36,241 nucleotides of DNA, taken from assembly GCA_026989015.1 (NCBI GenBank), contig JALSKD010000198.1:1-36241 (forward strand), written 5' to 3'. Below, piece after piece: positions 15,547 through 25,856 of this stretch. A model generated the notes under the pieces. The model did no database searches, was not told the origin of the DNA, and saw only the letters and a list, made by a program, of their open reading frames with translations. This DNA is from Gammaproteobacteria bacterium (lineage in GTDB: Bacteria; Pseudomonadota; Gammaproteobacteria; GCA-001735895). The stretch's first letter is position 1; each line of letters starts with the position of its first letter. Made by a program: the position numbers and the translations under genes.

Positions 15547-16140
15547 ATGTCCCAGCGCAGCGCCACCGTCACCCGCAATACCCTGGAAACCCGGATCACC
15601 GTCTCCGTCAATCTCGACGGCAACGGGGACACCCGTTTCGAAACCGGCATCCCCTTTCTCGAGCACATGCTGGAGCAGATTGCGCGCCACGGCCTGATCG
15701 ATCTTCAGATCCAGGCCGAGGGCGACCTGCACATCGACGATCACCACACGGTGGAGGATATCGGCATTACCCTTGGCCAGGCCTTCCGCGAGGCGCTGGG
15801 CGACAAGAAAGGCATCCAGCGCTACGGCCATGCCTATGTGCCGCTGGACGAGGCCCTGTCACGGGTGGTCATCGACTTCTCCGGCCGCCCCGGCATCGAA
15901 TACCGGGTCGATTATCCGCGTGCGCAGATCGGACGCTTCGATGTGGACCTGATCCATGAATTCTTCCAGGGCTTCGTCAACCACGCACTGGCGACGCTGC
16001 ACATCGATTGCCTGCAGGGGCGCAATGCGCATCACATCGCCGAAACCGTATTCAAGGCCTTCGGTCGTGCGCTGCGCATGGCGGTCACGCCGGACCCGCG
16101 CATGGGCGAGGTCATCCCCTCCACCAAGGGCAGCCTCTAG
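15547..16140 (+). CDS. hisB: Imidazoleglycerol-phosphate dehydratase
   Basis: Sixth step of histidine synthesis: converts imidazole glycerol phosphate to imidazole acetol phosphate, with a manganese-dependent active site. The 197-residue monofunctional form has the family's His-rich metal-binding motifs in both halves: [24 protein letters not shown], and [10 protein letters not shown] with the tail [13 protein letters not shown]. The ATG at 15547 gives [10 protein letters not shown]; an in-frame extension to 15478 is not conserved-looking and is left out. There is no fused phosphatase domain, unlike the enterobacterial enzyme. First gene of the his block; hisH starts three bases after its stop. 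Confidence 0.97.
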   Translation: MSQRSATVTRNTLETRITVSVNLDGNGDTRFETGIPFLEHMLEQIARHGLIDLQIQAEGDLHIDDHHTVEDIGITLGQAFREALGDKKGIQRYGHAYVPLDEALSRVVIDFSGRPGIEYRVDYPRAQIGRFDVDLIHEFFQGFVNHALATLHIDCLQGRNAHHIAETVFKAFGRALRMAVTPDPRMGEVIPSTKGSL

Positions 16141-16143
16141 GTC

Positions 16144-16778
<635 letters not shown>

Positions 16779-16782
<4 letters not shown>

Positions 16783-17513
16783 TTCTGATACCGGCAATCG
16801 ATTTGAAGCAGGGGCAATGCGTGCGCCTGCGCCAGGGTCGCATGGAAGACAGCACCGTGTTTTCCGACGACCCGGTGGCGATGGCCGGGCAGTGGGTCGA
16901 TCAGGGTGCCAAACGCCTGCACCTGGTGGACCTCGACGGCGCCTTCGAGGGTGAACCGGTGAATGCCGATGTGGTCGAGGCGATCTGTGACGCCTACCCG
17001 GAGCTGCCGGTGCAGATCGGCGGCGGCATCCGCACCATGGACACCGTCGAGGCCTATCTCGCCGCCGGCGTGCGCTATGTGATCATCGGTACCCAGGCCG
17101 TGCGTCAGCCGGAGTTCGTCAGCGACCTCTGTGCCGAGTTCCCGGATCGGGTCATCGTCGGCATCGATGCCAGGAACGGGCTGGTCGCGGTGCAGGGCTG
17201 GGCCGAATCCTCCGACACGCGTGCCGAGGCTCTGGCCAGGCGTTTCGAGGACGAGGGCGTGTCGGCCATCGTCTATACCGACATCAGCCGTGACGGCATG
17301 ATGCAGGGCGTCAATGTGGAGGCCACCGAGGCGCTGGCGCGATCGATCTCGATACCGGTCATCGCCTCGGGCGGCGTCACCGATCTGGGCGATATCCAGC
17401 GCCTGCAGGCAGTCAGCGACAGCGGCATCGAGGGCGTCATCATCGGCCGCGCGCTGTACGAAGGCAGCATTGACCTGGCCGAGGCGCAAGCCTGGCTCGA
17501 TACGCGGAGCTGA
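16779..17513 (+). CDS. hisA: ProFAR isomerase HisA
   Basis: Fourth step of histidine synthesis, an Amadori rearrangement of ProFAR to PRFAR. The 244-residue (beta/alpha)8 barrel has the general acid/base residues Asp8 (IPAIDLKQG) and Asp130 (VGIDARNG), and phosphate-binding loops QIGGGIRT and IASGGVTDL. The start at 16779 lies in an ATGA overlap with hisH; a longer in-frame ORF reaching back into hisH is rejected. hisF follows after three bases. Confidence 0.97.
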
Positions 17514-17516
17514 CAC

Positions 17517-18290
17517 ATGGGTCTGGCCCGCCGCATCATTCCCTGTCTCGATGTCGACAATGGCCGCGTGGTCAAGGGCGTCCGCTTCGTCGAAATCCGC
17601 GACGCCGGCGATCCGGTCGAGAATGCCCGCCGCTACAACGAGGAAGGCGCCGATGAGCTGACATTCCTCGACATCACCGCCACCTCCGACAACCGCGACA
17701 CCATGGTGCATCTGGTGGAAGCGGTGGCCAGCGAGGTATTCATTCCGCTTACCGTTGGCGGCGGCATCCGCGAGATCGCCGACATCCGGCGCATGCTCAA
17801 TGCCGGCGCCGACAAGGTCGGCATCAACAGCGCCGCGGTCTTCAATCCCGATTTCGTCAAACAGGCGGCCGACCGCTTTGGTTCCCAGTGCATCGTCGTC
17901 GCCGTCGATGCCAAGCGGGTCAGTGGCGAGGATGAGCCGCCGCGCTGGGAGATCTTCACCCACGGTGGCCGCAAGGGTACCGGCATCGACGCGCTGGAAT
18001 GGGTGGAGAGCATGGACGCCTACGGCGCCGGTGAAATCCTGCTCACCAGCATGGACCGTGACGGCACCAAGGCCGGTTTCGATCTGGAACTCACGCGGCG
18101 GGTGTCCGACGCGGTGAAGGTGCCGGTCATCGCCTCCGGCGGGGTCGGCAGCCTGGAACACATGGCCGAAGGCGTGCTGGAAGGGCATGCCGACGCGGTG
18201 CTGGCGGCCAGCATCTTCCATTTCGGCGAATACCGGATCGGCGAGGTCAAACGCTACATGCGCGAGCGCGGCATCGAGGTGCGGCTGTGA
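17517..18290 (+). CDS. hisF: Imidazole glycerol phosphate synthase, cyclase subunit HisF
   Basis: Uses ammonia from HisH to turn PRFAR into imidazole glycerol phosphate and AICAR. The 257-residue barrel is related to HisA. It has [16 protein letters not shown] with catalytic Asp12, a second catalytic Asp in VVAVDAKR, and the phosphate loops VGGGIRE and IASGGVGS. Its TGA overlaps the GTG start of hisI (GTGA). Confidence 0.98.
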   Translation: MGLARRIIPCLDVDNGRVVKGVRFVEIRDAGDPVENARRYNEEGADELTFLDITATSDNRDTMVHLVEAVASEVFIPLTVGGGIREIADIRRMLNAGADKVGINSAAVFNPDFVKQAADRFGSQCIVVAVDAKRVSGEDEPPRWEIFTHGGRKGTGIDALEWVESMDAYGAGEILLTSMDRDGTKAGFDLELTRRVSDAVKVPVIASGGVGSLEHMAEGVLEGHADAVLAASIFHFGEYRIGEVKRYMRERGIEVRL

Positions 18291-18676
18291 ACATCGACGA
18301 CATGCTCGACGCCATCCGTTGGGATGACGATGGCCTGGTGCCCGCCATTGCCCAGGACGCGGACAGCGGCGAGGTGCTGATGCTGGCCTGGATGAACCGC
18401 GAGGCACTGCGTCTGACGCTGGAGCAGCAACGCGCCGTCTACTGGTCGCGTTCGCGGCAAAAACTCTGGTTCAAGGGCGAGGAATCCGGCCATGTGCAGG
18501 AACTGCGCGAGCTGCGCATCGACTGCGACGCCGATGTGGTGCTGATGAAGGTGATCCAGAAGGGCGGAATTGCCTGCCATACCGGGCGCCGGCGCTGTTT
18601 CTACCGGGTCTGGCGCGACGGCGAATGGGTCACCGACGAGCCGGTCGTGAAGAACCCCGACGAGATCTATCGGTAA
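18287..18676 (+). CDS. hisI: Phosphoribosyl-AMP cyclohydrolase
   Basis: Third step of histidine synthesis: opens the purine ring of phosphoribosyl-AMP. The 129-residue monofunctional zinc enzyme shows [29 protein letters not shown], the metal-binding DCDADVVL, and the cysteine-containing [10 protein letters not shown]. It starts with GTG inside a GTGA overlap with hisF. The pyrophosphohydrolase activity is on a separate gene, hisE, just downstream, as in Pseudomonas but unlike E. coli. Confidence 0.97.
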   Translation: MNIDDMLDAIRWDDDGLVPAIAQDADSGEVLMLAWMNREALRLTLEQQRAVYWSRSRQKLWFKGEESGHVQELRELRIDCDADVVLMKVIQKGGIACHTGRRRCFYRVWRDGEWVTDEPVVKNPDEIYR

Positions 18677-18686
18677 TGGGACCGCG

Positions 18687-19013
18687 ATGAGTCATGATAT
18701 ACTCGAACGCCTGATGGCGGTGCTGGAGGCACGCAAGGCCGCCGATCCCGGCAGCTCCTATGTCGCCAGCCTCTACGCCAGGGGCGTGGACGGCATTCTG
18801 AAGAAGATCGGCGAGGAATCCGCCGAGACGATCATTGCCGCCAAGGGCGACGATGATGGCCAGGTTATCTACGAAATGGCCGATCTGTGGTTCCATTGTC
18901 TGGTGCTGCTGGCGCACCGCGGCCTGACCGCGGAACAGGTTTTACAGGAACTGGACCGCCGCTTCGGCCTTTCCGGCCATGAAGAGAAGGCGTCCCGCAA
19001 ATCAACTGAATGA
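18687..19013 (+). CDS. hisE: Phosphoribosyl-ATP diphosphatase
   Basis: Second step of histidine synthesis: removes pyrophosphate from phosphoribosyl-ATP. The 108-residue all-alpha MazG-like protein has [17 protein letters not shown] and the metal-binding helices [14 protein letters not shown] and YEMADLWFH. It lies 10 bases after hisI and 12 before tatA. The hisI-hisE-tatABC order is the same as in Pseudomonas. Confidence 0.96.
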   Translation: MSHDILERLMAVLEARKAADPGSSYVASLYARGVDGILKKIGEESAETIIAAKGDDDGQVIYEMADLWFHCLVLLAHRGLTAEQVLQELDRRFGLSGHEEKASRKSTE

Positions 19014-19025
19014 ACGAGGTGTAAG

Positions 19026-19241
19026 ATGGGTTTTGGTGGAATGAGTATCTGGTCCCTGCTGCTGATCCTGGCGATCGTGGTGCTGCTGTTCGGCACCAAG
19101 AAGCTGCGCAATGTCGGCTCGGACCTCGGCGGCGCGATCCGCAGCTTCAAGAAGGCGGTCAAGGACGAGGAGGCCAATCCTTCCGCTTCCTCCGATAATG
19201 TGATCGAAGGCAAGGCCACTGAAGACAAGGAAAAAGTCTAG
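19026..19241 (+). CDS. tatA: Twin-arginine translocase subunit TatA
   Basis: Forms the protein-conducting part of the Tat pathway, which exports folded proteins with twin-arginine signals. The 71-residue protein has one N-terminal membrane helix ([16 protein letters not shown]), the hinge motif [14 protein letters not shown], an amphipathic helix ([13 protein letters not shown]) and a short polar tail. GAGGTG precedes the ATG. It is followed by tatB after six bases. Confidence 0.97.
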   Translation: MGFGGMSIWSLLLILAIVVLLFGTKKLRNVGSDLGGAIRSFKKAVKDEEANPSASSDNVIEGKATEDKEKV

Positions 19242-19247
19242 GCCACC

Positions 19248-19634
19248 ATGTTCGATCTGGGGTTTGCCGAGATGGTGGTGATCGCCATCGTCGCGCTGCT
19301 GGTCATTGGCCCGGAACGGCTGCCCACGGTGGCGCGCAAGGCGGGGGTGTATTTCGCCAGGCTGCGCCGCTTCGTCACCAATGTGAAGGCCGATGTGGAA
19401 CGCGAGTTCCGCACCGACGAGCTGCAGCGCATGCTGCAACAGCAGCAGGACGAGCTGCAATCCCTGAAGGAGATCGTCAAGGACACCCAACAGGATGTCG
19501 GCATGGGAGAGATTGCCGACAGCCTGCGTGACACCGCCGAGGCCGCCACCAAACCCGTGGCCGATGCTGATACGGCAGCGTCGGCCACGGCATCCGAAAC
19601 CCTCGATGCTCCGTCCGACAAGCCCCGCGCCTGA
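19248..19634 (+). CDS. tatB: Twin-arginine translocase subunit TatB
   Basis: With TatC it forms the receptor for twin-arginine signal peptides. The 128-residue protein starts [26 protein letters not shown], written here as FDLGFAEM and VIGPERLP: one membrane helix with the Glu8 and Gly-Pro hinge characteristic of TatB. A long amphipathic helix and a Gln/Glu-rich stretch follow ([18 protein letters not shown]). The C-terminus is Ala- and Thr-rich. It overlaps tatC by one base (TGATG). Confidence 0.96.
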   Translation: MFDLGFAEMVVIAIVALLVIGPERLPTVARKAGVYFARLRRFVTNVKADVEREFRTDELQRMLQQQQDELQSLKEIVKDTQQDVGMGEIADSLRDTAEAATKPVADADTAASATASETLDAPSDKPRA

Positions 19635-20701
19635 TGGAAGACCGCCAGTCACCTGATGATCCGGCCCAGACCATGGGGCTGATGGACCACCTGATCGAGT
19701 TGCGCGATCGCCTGCTGCGCATCGTGCTGGCGATTCTGGTCATTTTCCTGAGCCTGTTCTACTGGGCCAATGACATCTACACCTTCCTCGCCGAGCCGCT
19801 GACCCGGCACCTGCCGGAAGGTGCCAGCATGATTGCCATCGATGTGGCCTCGCCGTTCCTGACACCTTTCAAGCTGGTGCTGGTGCTGTCGGTGTTTCTC
19901 GGCATGCCCTTCATCCTCTACCAGATCTGGGCCTTCATTGCGCCCGGGCTGTACAAGCACGAGAAGCGTCTCGCGCTGCCGCTGCTGGTCTCCAGCATCT
20001 TCCTGTTCTATGCCGGTGTGCTGTTCGCCTATTTCGTGGTGTTTCCGCTGGTCTTTGGCTTCTTCACCTCGGTGGGACCGGAAATCGTCAATATCTCCAC
20101 CGATATCGGGCGCTATCTGGATTTTGTCATTTCCTTGTTCTTCGGTTTCGGACTCGCCTTCGAGGTGCCGGTGGCGACCATCATCATCGTTGCGATGGGT
20201 CTGACCACGCCGGACAAGCTGGCCCAGGCGCGGCCCTATATCATCGTGGCCGCTTTCGTCATCGGCATGCTGCTGACCCCGCCCGATGTCATCTCCCAGG
20301 TGCTGCTGGCGGTGCCCATGTGGCTGCTGTTCGAGGGCGGTGTCATCGCCTCACGCTTCCTGCTCGCCGACAAGCTCAAGGCGCGCGCCGAGGAGGAGGC
20401 GCGGATGGCCGCCGAGGAAGCCGAAGAAAAAGCCGCGGCGGCCGCGGCAACCGGAACGGCGGGAACCGCCTCCGGCATGCCGCTCGGCGATGAGGACCTG
20501 GAGGTGGTCGAGGATCCGATCGACAGCAATGACACTGGCCATGGGGAATATGAGCCATTGAGCGAGGAAGAGATGGAAGCCGAGCTGGACCGCATCGAGG
20601 CCGAGGAAGACGAGGACGATGATGCCGGTGGTGAGGACGAGGACGATGACGACTATGTCGATGACGGCAAACCGCCCAAACCCGAAGACCTGGGCCCCTG
20701 A
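19634..20701 (+). CDS. tatC: Twin-arginine translocase subunit TatC with acidic C-terminal extension
   Basis: Polytopic inner-membrane receptor of the Tat pathway. The first about 240 residues form the usual six-helix TatC core, with [13 protein letters not shown] at the N-terminus, [20 protein letters not shown] in the first periplasmic/cytoplasmic loops, FGLAFEVPV and [10 protein letters not shown]. The protein then continues for about 110 residues to a total of 355, against about 250-260 for most TatC proteins. The extension begins with an Ala/Glu-rich helix-like stretch and becomes dominated by Asp and Glu, ending in a Pro/Lys-containing tail. It should face the cytoplasm. Its role is unknown. 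Confidence 0.96.
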   Translation: MEDRQSPDDPAQTMGLMDHLIELRDRLLRIVLAILVIFLSLFYWANDIYTFLAEPLTRHLPEGASMIAIDVASPFLTPFKLVLVLSVFLGMPFILYQIWAFIAPGLYKHEKRLALPLLVSSIFLFYAGVLFAYFVVFPLVFGFFTSVGPEIVNISTDIGRYLDFVISLFFGFGLAFEVPVATIIIVAMGLTTPDKLAQARPYIIVAAFVIGMLLTPPDVISQVLLAVPMWLLFEGGVIASRFLLADKLKARAEEEARMAAEEAEEKAAAAAATGTAGTASGMPLGDEDLEVVEDPIDSNDTGHGEYEPLSEEEMEAELDRIEAEEDEDDDAGGEDEDDDDYVDDGKPPKPEDLGP

Positions 20702-20727
20702 CGAGCGGGCCTAAACCTTCCGCGCCC

Positions 20728-21279
20728 ATGGCCGATAGCCCGGTCATGCGCCTGCTTCCGCTCTTTCTGATCCTGTTGCTGCATGCACCGGCGAGCCCGG
20801 CGGTCGAGCTGTTCGGCATCGACCTGGCCACGGCCCGGCGTGACGCCCTGCGCCAGGCGGTGCGTCAGGCCGGTGCGGAGCTGCTGCGCGAGGCCGGCGA
20901 GGGCGAATTCTTCGACGCCTACCGCAGCGACGCCCTGCTCGCTGAATCCCGCCGCCTGTACCTGGGCTTCGTCAAGGCCGACGGCACCTTCGCATTCGCC
21001 GAATACGAGTTCCCACGGCTCCGCTCCCCGCGCCTGCTGCGCAAGCTGACGCAGCGTTACGGTCCACCCGAACGCATTGAAGGTCGCTTTCTCACCGATC
21101 AAGCCTACCGCTGGCGCCAGCCGCCACTGGAGATCACCCTGCGTCAGGATTGGCCGGCCCACGCGCTGCGCCTGACCTATGCCCGCCCCGACCGGTTGCA
21201 ACAGTTGCGCGCGGAGCAGGCGGAATGGCAACGGCAGCAGCGCGCGAAACAGGACAAGGACCGCCCCGATGCCTGGTGA
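20728..21279 (+). CDS. Uncharacterised exported protein
   Basis: I do not recognise this 183-residue protein. It has an N-terminal hydrophobic stretch (LLPLFLILLLHAPASPAVE) that looks like a signal peptide, then a soluble part with ELFGIDLATARRDALRQAV and FAFAEYEFPRLRSP, and a very basic, Gln/Arg-rich C-terminus. An ATG at 20746 would give a more typical signal peptide; neither start has a clear ribosome-binding site. It lies 26 bases after tatC on the same strand and may be cotranscribed, but a Tat role would be speculation. Coding is supported by the codon pattern and a domain-like sequence. Confidence 0.7.
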   Translation: MADSPVMRLLPLFLILLLHAPASPAVELFGIDLATARRDALRQAVRQAGAELLREAGEGEFFDAYRSDALLAESRRLYLGFVKADGTFAFAEYEFPRLRSPRLLRKLTQRYGPPERIEGRFLTDQAYRWRQPPLEITLRQDWPAHALRLTYARPDRLQQLRAEQAEWQRQQRAKQDKDRPDAW

Positions 21280-21321
21280 GCCATCCATCCTGCACTTTTG
21301 CGAATGCCTCCTATACTCGAT

Positions 21322-21348
21322 TAAAGAGTTCGGCCCGATCGTCGATAC
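21322..21348 (+). promoter_or_regulatory. Sigma-28 (FliA) type promoter before the chemoreceptor gene
   Basis: TAAA (21322-21325), exactly 15 bases, then GTCGATAC (21341-21348), compared with the flagellar consensus TAAA-N15-GCCGATAA: ten of twelve positions match. It lies 39 bases before the chemoreceptor ATG. Confidence 0.75.
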
Positions 21349-21387
21349 CTGTCTCAACAAGCCGCACGGAGCACAGCGATTCTTCCC

Positions 21388-23412
21388 ATGAAAGCCCTCG
21401 CCAACCGTTTGCTCATCAAACACAAGATCTGGATCGGCTTCGGCCTGATTCTGCTGATCCTGTTGATCAATGTGGCCATCTCCTATTTCAACCTCAACGA
21501 TGCCCGCCGCACCGTCAGCTCGCTGACCGACGAATCCCAGCCGCTGGTCATCGAGGCCCAGCGCTTCAACGAATACCTGGGCAACTACTCCAACGGCATC
21601 AGCAATTTTCTGATGACCGGCGAGGACCGCTATCGACAGGATTTCCAGAACTACCGCTGGGAAGCAGGGGAATCGCTGAAGCGGATGCTGGAACTGAAAA
21701 AGGCCCGCCAGTCCACCGAGTTGCAGGCACTGATACGCAGCATGCAGCAGCAGTTGGAGGAAGCAGGTGGCCACGAAGAGAATATTCTCAAGCTGGCCCG
21801 CAACCCGATCGATAACGAGCCGGCATTGGCCTTTGCCGGTGAGGTGATCAACCCGCGTACCATCAATGTGCTGGCGGCGCTGTCCAACATGGTGGAATCG
21901 GAGAAGGATGAAGGCGGTGGCGAGGAACGCCTGGACTGGTACAACCACCTCCATGAGACCCGCTACAACATGCAAAAGATGATGACGGCGCTGCGCCTGT
22001 ACATCACCAACCCCAACGAGGCGACCCGCGAGAACATGCTGGCTGCCTTCGATCAGGTGATGAAGCTGATTGAAGGCATGGACCGTTACCAGGATCTGTT
22101 CACCTTCGAACAGGAGGAAGGGCTGGCGCAGATCCGCGAGGCCGTGGACGGGGCCCGTGACATTCTTCAGCAGCTCATCGACAAGAATGAAAGTCCGCAG
22201 CGTCGCATGGATGTCTATCTGCTCAAGCAGATGATCGTGCCGATCCTGAGGTCATTGAATGACAAGATCGATGCCCTGGTCGAGCGCGAAACCGAAAGCA
22301 TGGAAACCCTCAGCCACCAGCTGCAGGCGTCGGTAGATACCGGGCTCAAGGCGCAGCTGTCGCTGGCCGGCATCGGCCTGGTGCTGGGCGTGCTGATCGC
22401 CTTTGTCATCAGCCGCATGGTCACGCTGCCGCTGAACCAGACCGTGGCCGCGCTGGAAGATGTCGCCGAGGGCGACGGCGACCTGACGCGCCGCCTCGAT
22501 GTGCGCGCGCAGGACGAATTTGGCCGGCTGGCCGACGCCTTCAACCGGTTTTCGGCCAAGCTGCAGCAGCTGATGAAGGAAGTCTCCGCCAGCAGCCGGC
22601 AGTTGGCCGAGTCTTCCGGCAGCATGTCGCAAGCGGTCGAGGAAACCCGGCAGCATGTGACCGAGCAAAACCGGGAGATCGGGCAGGTCAGTGACTCGGT
22701 GGACAGCATGGCGCGCGGCATCGAGGAAGTGGCCGGTCATACCGTCGAGGCCACGGAACTGGCCCAGCAGACGCAACAGCAGGCCGCTTCCGGGCGCGAT
22801 GTCGTGCGGCGCAGCGTCGATACCAGCCAGGCACTGTCACGCGATGTGGAGCAGGCGGCGCAGGTGGTGGATGAACTGGAGAGCGAAGTGCAGTCCATCA
22901 GCGGCGTGCTCGAGGTGATCCGCAGCATTGCCGAGCAGACCAACCTGCTGGCGCTCAATGCCGCCATCGAGGCGGCGCGTGCCGGTGAACAGGGCCGCGG
23001 CTTCGCCGTGGTGGCTGACGAGGTGCGTTCGCTGGCCAGCCGCACCCAGGAATCCACCGAAGAGATCCAGAGCAAGATCGAATCCCTGACCCGCGGCTCG
23101 CAGCAGGCGGTGCAGGTAATGGGCGACGGGCGGCGCAAGGCGGAGGAGGGCCTGCAACAGGTGCGTCAGGCCGGCGAGGCACTGGAAAAGATCGCCGAGG
23201 CCGTCGATGGCATGCTCGGCATGAACCGGCAGATCTCCGAAGTCACCGTGCAGCAACAGCGGGAGGCCGGAGCCGTGCACCAGCGGGTTGCCGCAATCAA
23301 TGATCTGTCCTCACGCACCACCTCCCGCTCCAGCGAGATGGCCGGCATGGCCCATCAGGTGCGGGAACTGTCGGTGCGCCTCGAACAACTGGTGGAGCAG
23401 TTCAAGGTCTGA
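21388..23412 (+). CDS. Methyl-accepting chemotaxis protein
   Basis: A 674-residue membrane chemoreceptor that would signal to CheA/CheW at the cell pole. A short cytoplasmic N-terminus leads to membrane segment 1 (about 14-31). A long, mostly helical periplasmic domain of about 290 residues follows, then membrane segment 2 (about 327-348), HAMP (to about 400) and the signalling coiled coil. The tip carries the invariant core [20 protein letters not shown] followed by [14 protein letters not shown]. The sensor length is in the range of helical bimodular (HBM) domains rather than the shorter four-helix bundle; the ligand is unknown. There is no C-terminal CheR-binding pentapeptide (it ends EQFKV). 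The upstream sigma-28-type promoter places it in the flagellar regulon. Confidence 0.95.
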   Translation: MKALANRLLIKHKIWIGFGLILLILLINVAISYFNLNDARRTVSSLTDESQPLVIEAQRFNEYLGNYSNGISNFLMTGEDRYRQDFQNYRWEAGESLKRMLELKKARQSTELQALIRSMQQQLEEAGGHEENILKLARNPIDNEPALAFAGEVINPRTINVLAALSNMVESEKDEGGGEERLDWYNHLHETRYNMQKMMTALRLYITNPNEATRENMLAAFDQVMKLIEGMDRYQDLFTFEQEEGLAQIREAVDGARDILQQLIDKNESPQRRMDVYLLKQMIVPILRSLNDKIDALVERETESMETLSHQLQASVDTGLKAQLSLAGIGLVLGVLIAFVISRMVTLPLNQTVAALEDVAEGDGDLTRRLDVRAQDEFGRLADAFNRFSAKLQQLMKEVSASSRQLAESSGSMSQAVEETRQHVTEQNREIGQVSDSVDSMARGIEEVAGHTVEATELAQQTQQQAASGRDVVRRSVDTSQALSRDVEQAAQVVDELESEVQSISGVLEVIRSIAEQTNLLALNAAIEAARAGEQGRGFAVVADEVRSLASRTQESTEEIQSKIESLTRGSQQAVQVMGDGRRKAEEGLQQVRQAGEALEKIAEAVDGMLGMNRQISEVTVQQQREAGAVHQRVAAINDLSSRTTSRSSEMAGMAHQVRELSVRLEQLVEQFKV

Positions 23413-23452
23413 GTGCTTCAGAGGCGGGATTCTAAGGCCGGCAGCTTTAGTG

Positions 23453-23458
23453 TATAAT
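23453..23458 (+). promoter_or_regulatory. Extended -10 promoter element before gpmI
   Basis: TGTATAAT contains a perfect TATAAT and a TG dinucleotide just upstream, in the 85-base gap between the chemoreceptor gene and gpmI, 39 bases before the ATG. The -35 region is weak, as is common with extended -10 promoters. Confidence 0.6.
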
Positions 23459-23497
23459 GAAACGCTGTTATAGCCGTCGACGAGAAAAAGAAACCGC

Positions 23498-25042
23498 ATG
23501 CCAGAAGCGAGAGCCGTCCCGCGCCGTCCCGCCGTCCTGATCATTCTCGACGGCTTCGGTCTCAATCCGAGCAAGACCAACAACGCCGTCATCGAAGCCG
23601 CCACCCCGAACTTCGATCGCTATTTTTCCTCCCACCCACACACTGCGCTCGAGGCTTCCGGCAAGGGCGTGGGCCTGCCGGTGGGGCAGATGGGCAACTC
23701 CGAAGTCGGCCACATGACCATCGGCAGCGGTACCATCGTCAAGCAGGACCTGATTCGCATCGACGATGCCATCGAGGACGGCAGCTTCTTCACCAATCCG
23801 GCGCTGCTGGCGGCGGTCACCCAGTCGAGAAAGAAGGACCGGCCGCTGCACCTGATCGGTCTGGTCTCCGATGGCGGCGTGCACAGCCACATCAATCACC
23901 TGCTGGCGCTGATCAAGCTCTGCGCCCAGCATCATGTGGTGCCGCAGGTGCATGTCATCACCGACGGTCGCGACACGCCGCCGAAATCGGCGCTCAACTT
24001 CATTCCCGATGTCGAGCTGGCGCTGTCCGAGCACGGCGGCGTGATCGGCACCATCTCCGGACGCTACTATGCGATGGACCGCGATCGTCGCTGGGACCGT
24101 ACCGAACTGGCCTGGCGTGCGGTGGTGTATGGCGAGGGGCACCAGGCCAAGAACACCACGCTGGCGGTGCAGGACGCCTACGAGGCCGGTGTCACTGATG
24201 AATTCATCGAGCCGACGGTGCTGCCCGACTACATTCCGATGGAAAAGGAAGACGAGATGATCTTCTTCAATTTCCGCAACGACCGCTCGCGCCAGCTCAC
24301 CGCCGCGCTCAGCCACCATGAATTCAGCTGCTTCGACCGCGGCAACTACGAGCCGATCACCGTTACCTGCATGACCCAGTACGATCCGGAGTTCCTGACC
24401 CCGATCGCCTTTCCGCCGGAACCGCCCAAGGTCACCCTGGGCAGCATCATCAGTCAGGCCGGCTACAAGCAGTTCCATTGCGCGGAAACCGAGAAATACC
24501 CCCATGTCACCTTCTTCTTCAACGGAGGGCGCGAGCACCGCTTCCCCGGAGAAGACCGCAAGATGATCCCGTCACCGGATGTTTCCACCTACGACCTCAA
24601 GCCCGAGATGAGCGCAAAAGAGGTGGCCGACGAGATGATCCAGGCCCTCAAATCGCATCAATACGGCTTTCTGGTGGTCAATTTTGCCAATGGTGACATG
24701 GTCGGGCACACCGCCGTGCGCGATGCCGTCATCCGCGCGGTGGAAACCCTCGACCGCGAGGTGGGCCGGGTGCTGGATACGGCGGTGGAGGAGGGCTACT
24801 CGGTGATTCTCACCGCCGACCACGGCAACTGTGACGAAATGGTCGATCCGGTCACCGGTGAACCCCACACCCAGCACACCATCTACCCGGTGCCCTGCCT
24901 GGTCATCGACGAAGTGCCCTGGCGACTGGCCACCGGCGAGAACCTGTCGGCACTGGCGCCGACCCTGCTGCAGCTGATGGGTTTGCCGCAGCCCGAGGAA
25001 ATGACCGGCCAGTCCCTGTTGCTGGAAGAGCACGGCAAGTAG
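23498..25042 (+). CDS. gpmI: 2,3-bisphosphoglycerate-independent phosphoglycerate mutase
   Basis: Interconverts 3- and 2-phosphoglycerate in glycolysis and gluconeogenesis using two manganese ions. The 514-residue protein has the alkaline-phosphatase-like metal motif ILDGFGL (Asp18), the phospho-serine Ser68 in QMGNSEVGH, SDGGVHSHINH, FFNFRNDRSRQ, NFANGDMVGHT and the second metal motif LTADHGNCDEM. Length is normal. It is probably transcribed alone from the extended -10 promoter just upstream. Confidence 0.98.
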   Translation: MPEARAVPRRPAVLIILDGFGLNPSKTNNAVIEAATPNFDRYFSSHPHTALEASGKGVGLPVGQMGNSEVGHMTIGSGTIVKQDLIRIDDAIEDGSFFTNPALLAAVTQSRKKDRPLHLIGLVSDGGVHSHINHLLALIKLCAQHHVVPQVHVITDGRDTPPKSALNFIPDVELALSEHGGVIGTISGRYYAMDRDRRWDRTELAWRAVVYGEGHQAKNTTLAVQDAYEAGVTDEFIEPTVLPDYIPMEKEDEMIFFNFRNDRSRQLTAALSHHEFSCFDRGNYEPITVTCMTQYDPEFLTPIAFPPEPPKVTLGSIISQAGYKQFHCAETEKYPHVTFFFNGGREHRFPGEDRKMIPSPDVSTYDLKPEMSAKEVADEMIQALKSHQYGFLVVNFANGDMVGHTAVRDAVIRAVETLDREVGRVLDTAVEEGYSVILTADHGNCDEMVDPVTGEPHTQHTIYPVPCLVIDEVPWRLATGENLSALAPTLLQLMGLPQPEEMTGQSLLLEEHGK

Positions 25043-25055
25043 CCGTACTCCGGGC

Positions 25056-25083
25056 TTGCGCCGGCCGGCGGTGGGCCTAGAAT
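25056..25083 (+). promoter_or_regulatory. Candidate sigma-70 promoter before the Crp/Fnr-type gene
   Basis: TTGCGC (25056-25061) and TAGAAT (25078-25083) with a 16-base spacer, 29 bases before the ATG. Confidence 0.55.
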
Positions 25084-25112
25084 AGACCGCTCTGTATCAG
25101 GCAAGACCGGCC

Positions 25113-25799
25113 ATGCACAACCTCATCACGCCCCCGCGCACCCGGGTTCTCCAGGTCCTCCGCCAGGCTTCGCTGTTCGAAGGGCTGGAGGACGAAGACC
25201 TGCGGCAGCTCATCGACCAGCTGGAGATCCAGGCCTTCGACAAGGGCGAACTGGTGGTCAAACAGGGCGACCTCACCGACTCGCTGTATGTCATCATCGA
25301 TGGCAGGGTCGATGTCTTCCTGCGTAACGACAAGGGCAAGGAAATCATCATCAACAGCCTGGGGCCGGGCGACTCCTTCGGCGAGCTGGCGCCAGTCGGG
25401 GGCATTCCCCGCCAGGCCAGCATCGAAACCACCGAACCGGCCCATTTCGCAGTGATCTCCCGCCAGCTGTTCATGGACGGACTGCTCGTCTGTCCCGGTC
25501 TCGCCATGCGTCTGATCGACCGACTGGTCACGATGATCCAGCACCTCACCGAAGAAGTCAGCAGCCTGGCGCTGGAGGATGTCTACGGGCGCGTGGTTCG
25601 GGTGCTCTACAAGCACGCCGTGGATCTTCCGGACGGGCGCAAGGTCACTGAACGGCTGACCCAGCAGGACATTGCGCTGCGCGTCAGCGCCACCCGCGAG
25701 ATGGTGCACCGCATCCTCAAGGAGCTGAAGATCGGCGGCTATATCGAAATCGAGGGCAAGCGCATCTACATCAACCGCAAACTGCCCGCCCGCTGGTGA
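25113..25799 (+). CDS. Crp/Fnr family transcriptional regulator
   Basis: A 228-residue regulator with a cyclic-nucleotide-binding-like beta-barrel (about 18-130), a dimerisation helix, and a C-terminal Crp-type winged helix (LTQQDIALRVSATREMVHRI). There is no N-terminal cysteine cluster, so it is not an Fnr-type oxygen sensor. In the ligand pocket, GDSFGELAPVGGIPRQAS keeps the Gly-Glu and Arg positions. The residue after the Arg is Gln, where classic cAMP binders have Ser or Thr, so the ligand may differ or be absent. It is encoded upstream of yebC-ruvCAB with a 57-base gap. Its targets cannot be told from here. Confidence 0.9.
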   Translation: MHNLITPPRTRVLQVLRQASLFEGLEDEDLRQLIDQLEIQAFDKGELVVKQGDLTDSLYVIIDGRVDVFLRNDKGKEIIINSLGPGDSFGELAPVGGIPRQASIETTEPAHFAVISRQLFMDGLLVCPGLAMRLIDRLVTMIQHLTEEVSSLALEDVYGRVVRVLYKHAVDLPDGRKVTERLTQQDIALRVSATREMVHRILKELKIGGYIEIEGKRIYINRKLPARW

Positions 25800-25826
25800 C
25801 ATGGGCCGCCGCTTTGGTGGTAAAAT
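25796..25826 (+). promoter_or_regulatory. Possible promoter before yebC
   Basis: GTGACA (25796-25801) and TAAAAT (25821-25826), spaced 19 bases, 31 bases before the yebC start. The spacing is long, so this is tentative. Confidence 0.3.
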
Positions 25827-25856
25827 GCCGGGGTTTTGAGATTCGAGGTTCGCACC

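Noticed and set aside
25060-25071. GC-only palindrome CGCCGGCCGGCG before the Crp-type gene
   Set aside because: Short all-GC palindromes are expected by chance at this base composition; there is no second copy or clear placement as an operator beyond overlap with the spacer.
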